DNA of 5,111 nt. Source: JBKHJZ01 sp046537875 (lineage in GTDB: Bacteria > Actinomycetota > Acidimicrobiia > Acidimicrobiales > VFJN01). A model generated the notes under the pieces. It made no database searches, was not told the DNA's origin, and saw only the letters and a list, made by a program, of their open reading frames with translations. Below are positions 1 through 4,146 of the stretch, piece after piece (within the stretch, counting starts at the first letter, position 1; every line of letters begins with the position of its first letter). Both the position numbers and the translations under genes were made by a program. Location of the stretch: the NCBI GenBank assembly GCA_046537875.1, contig JBKHJZ010000223.1:1-5111 (forward strand), in the 5' to 3' direction.

Positions 1-55
1 CGTCACGTTCGCCGCTGTGCCGGCTGGGCCCCGCCGGTCGGCACGGCTAGTGACC

Positions 56-100
56 GCCGCCCCGCTGATCCGGTGACCGGGACCGGCCAGCGGCGGCGGC
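56..100 (-). terminator. Long GC-rich hairpin just downstream of whiB7, no U-tract
   Basis: Three nested arms form one extended stem: 56-61 (GCCGCC) with 95-100 (GGCGGC), 62-67 (CCGCTG) with 88-93 (CAGCGG), and 70-73 (CCGG) with 83-86. This gives about 16 bp with small bulges. It begins about 10 nt after the whiB7 stop codon, where a terminator is expected, but neither strand has a T-run after the stem. It could be a U-less or Rho-assisted terminator, a 3'-end stabiliser, or a bidirectional barrier. A second, weaker inverted repeat lies at 17-44 (GTGCC with GGCAC). No gene is visible in 1-109. Confidence 0.45.
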
Positions 101-109
101 CTCCCGGTG

Positions 110-538
110 TCAGGCGGTGCGGGCCATCGCCACGTCCCGCAGGTGCTCGGGGATGGGAACCTCGGGCAGCTGGTCCTCCGGGCGGGGCAGCTTGGGTGGC
201 CGGCCCCGCCGGCGCTTGGTCGGCAGGATCCTGCCGTTGAGGAACAGCTGGCCGCCCCACACGCCCCACGGCTCCCGCCGCTCCAGTGCGCCCTCGAGGC
301 ACGGGATCAGCGCCGGGCAGGTGGCGCAGATGTGCTTGGCGCGGGCGATGTCCTGCAGCTCGTCGCTGAAGAACAGGCCGGAGAGGCGGCCGCTGCCGTC
401 GTTGCAGCGGGCGTGTGCCCACCAGGTCTCCTCGTCGGTGGGCCCGGTGGTCCCGTCGGCCGGCAGCGTCGGCAGCGGTGCCAACGGCTCCGTCAGGTCG
501 ATGGTCTCGTCGGGTGTCGTGGTCGTCGGGGCGCTCAT
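110..538 (-). CDS. whiB7: WhiB7-type Fe-S transcriptional regulator with AT-hook
   Basis: This encodes a 142-aa WhiB-like (Wbl) protein. Wbl proteins carry a 4Fe-4S cluster and act through the principal sigma factor; WhiB7 activates intrinsic antibiotic-resistance genes. The cluster ligands are C45, C71, C74 and C80, with spacing C-x25-C-x2-C-x5-C. EPWGVWGG (89-96) is the turn characteristic of WhiB7, and KRRRGRPPK (108-116) is a C-terminal AT-hook for minor-groove binding. The protein is longer than mycobacterial WhiB7 (about 92 aa). It has a Thr/Pro/acidic N-terminal stretch (1-35) and a 26-residue tail after the hook. I chose the ATG at 538 because GAGGGGG lies 8 nt upstream. The in-frame ATG at 628 would add 30 Pro/Thr/Arg-rich residues using A-ending codons (CCA, CGA, ACA, AGA) unlike the rest, and it lacks a ribosome binding site. 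The family call is certain; assignment to the WhiB7 subgroup rests on the motif pair. Confidence 0.9.
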   Translation of the reverse strand: MSAPTTTTPDETIDLTEPLAPLPTLPADGTTGPTDEETWWAHARCNDGSGRLSGLFFSDELQDIARAKHICATCPALIPCLEGALERREPWGVWGGQLFLNGRILPTKRRRGRPPKLPRPEDQLPEVPIPEHLRDVAMARTA

Positions 539-546
539 CTGCCCGT

Positions 547-553
547 CCCCCTC
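547..553 (-). promoter_or_regulatory. Ribosome binding site of whiB7
   Basis: GAGGGGG on the minus strand contains GAGG, complementary to the CCUC of the 16S rRNA tail, and sits 8 nt before the ATG at 538. It decides the start of whiB7 in favour of 538 over the upstream in-frame ATG at 628. It contrasts with orn, dut and the metal-binding gene, none of which has a clear site. Confidence 0.7.
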
Positions 554-554
554 G

Positions 555-628
555 TTGGGTCTGGGTGGTCGCGGTGTGAATCGGGTGGTGGATGGGGTGG
601 GGTTCGTCTCGGTGGGGCGGTGGTTCAT
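555..628 (-). promoter_or_regulatory. C-rich, G-poor leader segment of whiB7 (rut-like)
   Basis: On the minus strand these 74 nt count 39 C, 22 A, 9 G and 4 T. The transcript would therefore be C-rich, G-poor and largely unstructured, which is the composition of Rho utilisation sites. It lies between the intrinsic terminator and the whiB7 ribosome binding site, so it is non-coding leader if the 538 start is right. It may act as a second, Rho-dependent checkpoint, or simply keep the ribosome binding site open. No sequence-specific Rho motif can be claimed from composition alone. Confidence 0.35.
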
Positions 629-642
629 GGGTCTGGCCTGGT

Positions 643-665
643 GGGGCGGGGCGGGTGCCGCCGGG
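643..665 (+). other. Canonical G-quadruplex motif opposite the whiB7 leader
   Basis: Four G-runs lie on the plus strand at 643-646, 648-651, 653-655 and 663-665, with loops of 1, 1 and 7 nt, satisfying the G3+N1-7 rule. More G-runs follow the same bias to the left (583-585, 594-597, 599-602, 614-617). The motif is on the non-template strand for plus transcription and the template strand for whiB7, so it could slow polymerase just after the attenuator. It may equally be a by-product of the C-rich leader composition. Confidence 0.35.
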
Positions 666-666
666 C

Positions 667-700
667 AAAGGAAAAGGCCGCCGGGATGTCCCGACGGCCT
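667..700 (-). terminator. Intrinsic terminator in the whiB7 leader (attenuator)
   Basis: On the minus strand AGGCCGTCGGGA (700-689) pairs with TCCCGGCGGCCT (686-675) around a 2-nt loop. In RNA this is 12 consecutive pairs, including one G-U wobble (694 with 681). The stem runs straight into UUU-CC-UUU (674-667). On the plus strand the wobble becomes a C-A mismatch and there is no T-run, so the element is directional. It lies 32 nt after the small-ORF stop and about 130 nt before whiB7. It can therefore end a short leader transcript and control read-through into whiB7. Confidence 0.85.
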
Positions 701-732
701 CTGGAGGCGGGTGCGCTTGTGCCTGAGCGGGG

Positions 733-933
733 TCAGGGGTTGCGCTCCGAGGGCCGTCGGAAGGGTCGACCGGTGGCGAACACCGGGAGCACCGTCATGT
801 GCTTCGACCCACCGAGCCAGATGTCGGCATGGATGGGCGCGGCGGTGCCGGCGAACTGGTCGACGGTGGGGCAGGTCCGCAGGCGCGCGGCACCGGCGGT
901 GAACCCGCCCGTGTAGTTCGTGCCGCTGAGCAT
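733..933 (-). CDS. Small ORF of 66 codons upstream of whiB7, probable leader peptide
   Basis: I do not recognise this protein. The 66-aa reading starts at ATG 933 with MLSGTNY and ends RRPSERNP. It is not hydrophobic and has one Cys (C21). Codon statistics are those of a real high-GC gene: by my count 60 of 66 third positions are G or C, against about 62% at second positions. The in-frame extension back to GTG 1059 uses many A-ending codons and looks non-coding. Purine-rich AGGAAGGCGG lies 10 nt before the ATG. An internal ATG at 798 would give a 21-aa peptide (MTVLPVF...), nearer the usual size of a leader peptide. The stop is 32 nt before an intrinsic terminator on the same strand, and whiB7 follows. 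It may therefore be a regulatory uORF, a functional small protein, or both. Confidence 0.6.
   Translation of the reverse strand: MLSGTNYTGGFTAGAARLRTCPTVDQFAGTAAPIHADIWLGGSKHMTVLPVFATGRPFRRPSERNP
752..762 (-). promoter_or_regulatory. Candidate antiterminator arm inside the small ORF
   Basis: Minus-strand TTCCGACGGCC (codons 58-61 of the small ORF) is complementary over 11 consecutive pairs, one of them G-U, to the terminator 5' arm GGCCGTCGGGA (699-689). Forming this helix sequesters the 5' arm and prevents the terminator hairpin. The loop between the arms (751-700, 52 nt) contains the small-ORF stop codon. A ribosome reaching the stop would sit in that loop and block the helix, while one stalled further upstream would leave it free to form. 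The complementarity is seen directly; the regulatory logic is inferred. Confidence 0.6.
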
Positions 934-1037
934 CGGTCCTGGACCGCCTTCCTGGCCGCTGCGCCCTGGGCGGAACCCTGGTGCTGCGACCCGTGTCGCC
1001 GGATGGTTGACGGGCCGGGTGACCCGTGCGGACAAGC

Positions 1038-1057
1038 GCACCACGGCGGGGTGGTGC
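1038..1057 (-). promoter_or_regulatory. Perfect 7-bp stem-loop near a possible leader transcript start
   Basis: GCACCAC (1038-1044) and GTGGTGC (1051-1057) form a perfect stem around a 6-nt loop. On the minus strand, GATAAG (1073-1068) just upstream matches the TATAAT consensus at four of six positions. If that is the -10 of the whiB7 leader, the RNA would start near 1060 and open with this stem-loop, giving a leader of about 520 nt. No convincing -35 is visible. The remaining spacer (934-1130) holds only short inverted repeats such as CGGGT-G-ACCCG at 1016-1026. Confidence 0.3.
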
Positions 1058-1101
1058 ACGTCAACGACTTATCGGCTCTCCGGGGTGTGGCACATGTCTC
1101 T

Positions 1102-1124
1102 CCCTCCGGCGCGCCGGGGGAGGG
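1102..1124 (-). terminator. Hairpin immediately downstream of orn, no U-tract
   Basis: CCCTCCGG (1102-1109) and CCGG plus AGGG (1114-1117, 1121-1124) fold around a CGCG loop with a three-base bulge. It lies 6 nt past the orn stop codon, so it is a plausible 3' boundary for orn. On the minus strand the following bases are AGAGACATG, not a U-run, so efficient intrinsic termination is doubtful. Read-through from orn into the small ORF and whiB7 cannot be excluded. Confidence 0.35.
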
Positions 1125-1130
1125 ATCGGG

Positions 1131-1706
1131 TCAGCCCGTGTCGGCGTCCCCGACCGGCGCCGGTCCCGCCAGCTCGGGGCGGAGCAGCTGCGTCCGGTAC
1201 CAGCGGAGCTCGGCGACGCTCTCACGGATGTCGTCGAGTGCCCGGTGCGCCGACTCCTTCTTGGGTGCCCGCTCCGCGACCTCCGGTGCCCAGCGCAGCG
1301 CCAGCTCCTTCAGCGTGGACACGTCCACCGACCGGTAGTGGAGGTAGCCCTCGATGTCGGGCAGGTACGCGGCGAGGAAGCGGCGGTCGGTGCCGATGGA
1401 GTTGCCGCACAGCGGGACGGTGCGGGGCGCGGGCACGTGGGCCTTGATGAACTCGAGCGTGGCGGCGCCGGCCTCCTCGAGCGAGGTGGTCGACGCCCGG
1501 ATGGCCTTCAGCAGCCCGCTGCGGGTGTGCATCTCGCGCACCACGTCGGGCATCTCCTGCAGCGCCTGCTCGGGCTGGTGCACCACGAGGTCGGGGCCCT
1601 CGGCCACGATCCGCAGGTCGTCGTCGGTGACGAGCGTGGCGATCTCGACGATCACGTTCCGGGTCGGGTCGAGACCCGTCATCTCGAGGTCCATCCACAC
1701 GAGCAC
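1131..1706 (-). CDS. orn: Oligoribonuclease (DEDDh 3'-5' exoribonuclease)
   Basis: This 191-aa protein degrades RNA fragments of two to five nucleotides to mononucleotides in the cytoplasm, finishing mRNA decay; in c-di-GMP-using bacteria the enzyme also clears pGpG. All DEDDh residues are visible: D6 and E8 in WMDLEMTGLD (Exo I), D107 in GNSIGTDRRF (Exo II), and H154 with D159 in SAHRALDDI (Exo III). The conserved YRSVDVSTLKEL segment (124-135) is also typical of Orn. The length is normal for the family, apart from a short Pro/Gly/Asp-rich C-terminal tail. The start is GTG at 1706; nothing resembling a Shine-Dalgarno precedes it, but TAGCCT lies exactly 6 bp upstream, suggesting leaderless translation. 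The gene is divergent from dut. Family assignment is very secure. Confidence 0.97.
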   Translation of the reverse strand: MLVWMDLEMTGLDPTRNVIVEIATLVTDDDLRIVAEGPDLVVHQPEQALQEMPDVVREMHTRSGLLKAIRASTTSLEEAGAATLEFIKAHVPAPRTVPLCGNSIGTDRRFLAAYLPDIEGYLHYRSVDVSTLKELALRWAPEVAERAPKKESAHRALDDIRESVAELRWYRTQLLRPELAGPAPVGDADTG

Positions 1707-1712
1707 GGTCGG

Positions 1713-1718
1713 AGGCTA
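1713..1718 (-). promoter_or_regulatory. -10 element of orn, leaderless configuration
   Basis: Minus-strand TAGCCT fits TANNNT and is followed by six bases (CCGACC) and then the GTG start at 1706. Transcription would begin at or next to the start codon. The hexamer is flanked by two direct GGTCGG repeats (1707-1712 and 1721-1726 on the plus strand), which might be regulator half-sites or coincidence. I see no recognisable -35. Confidence 0.5.
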
Positions 1719-1756
1719 TCGGTCGGCGACGCGCCCCTCCGGACCGACCCACCGGC

Positions 1757-1785
1757 CCGCTGCGGCGCGCCGGCCGGCGCAGCGG
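1757..1785. repeat. 8-bp perfect inverted repeat upstream of dut
   Basis: CCGCTGCG (1757-1764) and CGCAGCGG (1778-1785) are exact inverted copies separated by 13 bp of GC-only sequence. The repeat ends 13 bp before the dut start and covers the region where the dut -35 would be. It could be an operator, a hairpin insulating dut from upstream transcription, or chance in very GC-rich DNA. Confidence 0.3.
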
Positions 1786-1786
1786 C

Positions 1787-1792
1787 GAAGAT
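1787..1792 (+). promoter_or_regulatory. Weak possible -10 element of dut
   Basis: GAAGAT matches TATAAT at three of six positions, including the important A2 and T6, and sits exactly 6 bp before GTG 1799. The spacing is the same as for orn and the metal-binding gene. The first T is missing, so this call leans on position more than sequence. Confidence 0.3.
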
Positions 1793-1798
1793 GGCGGC

Positions 1799-2236
1799 GT
1801 GCTGCGCGTCCCGGTCATCCGGCTCGACCCCGACCTTCCGCTGCCCGCCTACGCCCACGAGGGCGACGCGGGTGCCGACCTGGTGGCCCGGCGGGGCGCG
1901 GTGCTGCGGCGGGGCGGTGGCCGGGCCCTGGTGCCCACCGGCGTGGCCCTGGCGCTCCCCGACGGCTGTGCGGGCTTCGTGCAGCCCCGCAGCGGGCTCG
2001 CGCTGCGCCACGGGGTGACGTGCCTGAACACACCGGGGCTGATCGACAGCGGGTACCGCGACGAGCTGGCCGTGCTGCTGGTGAACACCGACCCCGACGA
2101 GGACTACGAGGTGCGGCGGGGCGACCGCATCGCCCAGCTGGTGATCCAGCGGGTCGAGAGCGCGCGCTTCGAGCCCGTCGAGCGGCTCGAGGCGTCGGAC
2201 CGCGGCACCGGCGGCTTCGGGCACACGGGCAGGTGA
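1799..2236 (+). CDS. dut: dUTP diphosphatase (trimeric dUTPase)
   Basis: This 145-aa protein hydrolyses dUTP to dUMP and pyrophosphate, keeping uracil out of DNA and supplying dUMP for thymidylate synthesis. All five motifs of the homotrimeric family appear in order: DAGADL (23-28), PRSGLA (63-68), NTPGLIDSGYRDEL (77-90) with the catalytic D83 and the uracil-stacking Y86, GDRIAQL (108-114), and RGTGGFGHTGR (135-145), the flexible phosphate-binding arm that closes over the neighbouring subunit. H142 sits where Ser is usual (GGFGSTG). The length is typical. The start is GTG 1799, with no clear ribosome binding site, so leaderless translation is possible. An ATG at 1791 is in another frame. The gene is divergent from orn; the downstream metal transporter begins 40 bp later with its own promoter. 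Confidence 0.96.
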   Translation: MLRVPVIRLDPDLPLPAYAHEGDAGADLVARRGAVLRRGGGRALVPTGVALALPDGCAGFVQPRSGLALRHGVTCLNTPGLIDSGYRDELAVLLVNTDPDEDYEVRRGDRIAQLVIQRVESARFEPVERLEASDRGTGGFGHTGR

Positions 2237-2244
2237 CGCCCTAC

Positions 2245-2267
2245 TTGTTGCAACTGAGTCGCACTAA
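2245..2267. promoter_or_regulatory. Fur-family-like operator upstream of the metal transporter operon
   Basis: The core TGCAACT-G-AGTCGCA (2249-2263) is a 7-1-7 inverted repeat with six of seven pairs matching. Extending it to 2245-2267 gives 8 of 11 matching pairs centred on 2256. The 7-1-7 geometry is that of Fur-family boxes (Fur, Zur, Mur, Nur). The left half TTGCAA followed by N5 resembles the Streptomyces Nur consensus TTGCAA-N5-TTGCAA, while the right half (TCGCAC) matches it at four of six positions. The right edge overlaps the -10 of the transporter promoter, so metal-dependent repression is the natural reading. The cognate metal cannot be read from the site. Confidence 0.55.
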
Positions 2268-2270
2268 CCT
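2265..2270 (+). promoter_or_regulatory. -10 element of the metal transporter operon, leaderless
   Basis: TAACCT fits TANNNT and is followed by six bases (GGCGGT) and then GTG 2277. Transcription probably starts at the start codon. A -35 is not clear; TTGTTG at 2245-2250 is only 14 bp upstream. The hexamer touches the palindrome centred on 2256, placing the promoter under that operator. Confidence 0.55.
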
Positions 2271-2276
2271 GGCGGT

Positions 2277-3347
2277 GTGAGGCTCAGCCGGCGCCATGCC
2301 CCATCCCGGAGCGGCACCTTCACCACCGGCTGGTTGCCGCGCCCGGCGCGGGCCATCGCCTTCGCAGCGGCCCCGCTGGTCGTGGCACTGCTGGCCGGCC
2401 TGCTCGCCGCGTGCGGCGACGATCCGGCGTCCGGCGACGACCGGGTCCGGGCGGCCACCACGGTCGCCCCCATCACGAGCATCGTGTCCGCCGTCGGAGG
2501 CGACCGCGTGGCCGTCGAGGGGATCGTCCCCGAGGGCGCCGACAGCCATACCTTCGAACCGCCGCCGTCGGTGGCGCGGGTGGTGGCGGAGGCCGACGTG
2601 CTCTTCCTGAACGGCCTCGGCCTCGAGGAGCCCACGCGGGACGTGGCCGAAGCCAACATCGGCGACGAGGCCCGGATCGTCCGCCTCGGCGACGAGGTGC
2701 TGCCGCCCGACCAGCACATCTATGACTTCTCGTTCCCCGAGGAGGGCGGTCTCCCCAACCCGCACGCCTGGACCCACCCGCCCCTGGCCGTGCGCTACGC
2801 CGAGGTGGTGCGCGACGTGCTCGCCGAGCTCGACCCGGACGGCGCGGCCACCTACGACGCCAACCTGGAGGCGTTCACCGAGCGCGCCGAGCAGCTCGAC
2901 GCCGCCATGCGCGAGGCCACCCGCACCGTGCCGCCCGAGCACCGGGTGCTGCTGACCTACCACGACTCATGGGCGTACTTCGCCCGCGACCACGACTGGG
3001 AGGTGATCGGCGCGATCCAGCCGTCCGACCTGTCCGAGCCGTCGCCGCGCGAGATCGCCGCGCTGATCGACCAGATCCGCGAGCGCGGCGTGCCGGCGAT
3101 CTTCGGGTCGGAGGTGTTCCCGAGCCAGGTGCTGCGCCAGATCGGGGCGGAGACGGGCGCGCGCTACGTCGACGTGCTCCGCGACGACGACCTGCCCGGT
3201 GACCCCGGCGACGACGAGCACTCCTGGCTGGGCATGATGCGGTTCGACTTCGTCACGATGGTGGAGGCGATGGGCGGCGACGCCGCGGCGCTCGAGGCCG
3301 TGCCCGTGGCCCCGACCGCACCCGACGAGGCGGTGTACCCGCAGTGA
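2277..3347 (+). CDS. Metal ABC transporter substrate-binding lipoprotein (ZnuA/TroA type)
   Basis: This 356-aa protein is the extracellular binding subunit of a zinc or manganese importer (cluster A-I, SBP_bac_9 family). A basic N-terminus and a hydrophobic segment (about 25-45) end in the lipobox LAAC, with C46 the lipid-anchored cysteine. Probable metal ligands are H91 (GADSHTFEP), H163 (NPHAW), H229 (TYHDSWAYF), and one of D312/D313 in GDDEHSWLGMM. Three His plus Asp is the TroA arrangement, used for Zn or Mn. The His-rich loop of many ZnuA proteins is absent, and IQPSDLSEPSP (247-257) recalls the manganese-type branch. The GTG 2277 start gives an unusually long 24-residue n-region. It is supported by the -10 six bases upstream; no later start has a ribosome binding site. 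It overlaps the ATPase gene by 4 bp. The family is secure, the metal is not. Confidence 0.93.
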   Translation: MRLSRRHAPSRSGTFTTGWLPRPARAIAFAAAPLVVALLAGLLAACGDDPASGDDRVRAATTVAPITSIVSAVGGDRVAVEGIVPEGADSHTFEPPPSVARVVAEADVLFLNGLGLEEPTRDVAEANIGDEARIVRLGDEVLPPDQHIYDFSFPEEGGLPNPHAWTHPPLAVRYAEVVRDVLAELDPDGAATYDANLEAFTERAEQLDAAMREATRTVPPEHRVLLTYHDSWAYFARDHDWEVIGAIQPSDLSEPSPREIAALIDQIRERGVPAIFGSEVFPSQVLRQIGAETGARYVDVLRDDDLPGDPGDDEHSWLGMMRFDFVTMVEAMGGDAAALEAVPVAPTAPDEAVYPQ

Positions 3348-4141
3348 CACCCCCGCTGCTGCGTGCCGACCGGGTGACCTGCGCCTACGGGCGGGCGCCG
3401 GTGGTCGTGGACGTGTCGCTCTCGGTCGGTGAGCGTGAGTTCGTGGGCGTGGTGGGTCCGTCGGGATCGGGGAAGACCACGCTGCTGCGGGCGCTGCTGG
3501 GCACGATCATCCCGGTCGCCGGGCGGGTCGAGCGGCGGGCGGGGGTCAGGCTGGGCTACGTCCCCCAGGTCGAGACCGTCGACTGGAGCTTCCCGGTGAC
3601 GGTGGCCGAGGTGCTGCTGATGGCCCGGCGGCGCGAGGGCGGCCGCCGCCTGCCGTGGGCCTCGCCGGACGAGCGGGCCGAGGCCCGCCGGATCCTCGAC
3701 CGCCTCGGCATCGGCGAGCTGGCCGACCGGCACATCCGCGACCTGTCGGGCGGGCAGCAGCAGCGGGTGTTCATCGCCCGGGCGCTGATCGGGCGTCCCG
3801 ACCTGCTGGTGATGGACGAGCCCACGGCCGGCGTCGACGTGCGCACGCGGCACGAGATGCTGCACCTGCTCGGCGAGCTGCACGCCGGCGGGCTGGCCAT
3901 CCTGCTCACGACGCACGACCTCAACGGGCTGGCCGCCCACCTGCCCCGGCTGGTCTGCCTCCAGCGGCAGGTGGTGGCCGACGGCGCGCCCCTCGACGTG
4001 ATCACGCCCGAGGTGCTGGAGCGCACCTACGGCGCCCCCATGGAGGTGCTGGTGCACGGGGGCATGCCCGTGGTGGTCGACCGGCTCCCCGGGCTGCGGG
4101 CCGCCGGGGTGGTGCACGGCCACGCCGGGGGCGGGGGCTGA
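3344..4141 (+). CDS. Metal ABC transporter ATP-binding protein (ZnuC/TroB type)
   Basis: This 265-aa nucleotide-binding subunit powers metal import from the cytoplasmic face. It has every ABC ATPase element: Walker A GPSGSGKTT (38-46), Q-loop Q75, signature LSGGQQQR (134-141), Walker B LLVMDE (154-159) with catalytic E159, D-loop TAGVD (161-165), and switch histidine H191 in TTHDLNGL. The sequence YVPQVETVDWSFPVTVAEVL after the Walker A region is typical of the Zn/Mn branch. The C-terminus ends in a short Gly-rich stretch containing two His. The GTG start at 3344 overlaps the preceding stop (GTGA), indicating translational coupling to the binding protein. The permease starts 5 bp after its stop, so the three genes form one operon. 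Confidence 0.95.
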   Translation: MTPPLLRADRVTCAYGRAPVVVDVSLSVGEREFVGVVGPSGSGKTTLLRALLGTIIPVAGRVERRAGVRLGYVPQVETVDWSFPVTVAEVLLMARRREGGRRLPWASPDERAEARRILDRLGIGELADRHIRDLSGGQQQRVFIARALIGRPDLLVMDEPTAGVDVRTRHEMLHLLGELHAGGLAILLTTHDLNGLAAHLPRLVCLQRQVVADGAPLDVITPEVLERTYGAPMEVLVHGGMPVVVDRLPGLRAAGVVHGHAGGGG

Positions 4142-4146
4142 GCGCG

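Noticed and set aside
539..628. Longer whiB7 starting at ATG 628 (172 aa)
   Set aside because: The extra 30 codons include CCA, CGA, ACA and AGA, unlike the rest of the gene, and no ribosome binding site precedes 628. ATG 538 has GAGGGGG 8 nt upstream.
107..916. Long plus-strand readings across the whiB7 gene and its leader (107-916, 117-902)
   Set aside because: They lie opposite whiB7 and the small ORF, have low-complexity Arg/Gly/Ala-rich translations and no recognisable domain. Long open frames are expected opposite GC-rich genes.
934..1059. Small ORF extended to GTG 1059 (108 aa) as the main reading
   Set aside because: Many A-ending codons (GCA, ACA, CCA, GGA) upstream of 933 break the coding bias. 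It is kept only as a possibility if the leader transcript proves leaderless at 1059.
1108..1771. Two copies of the palindrome GGCGCGCC (1108-1115 and 1764-1771)
   Set aside because: GC-only octamers are expected by chance at this base composition; no positional logic links them.
1026..2280. Plus-strand readings across orn and dut (1026-2018, 1354-2280)
   Set aside because: They are antisense to orn with all its catalytic motifs and out of frame with dut with all five of its motifs; the translations look like shadow sequence.
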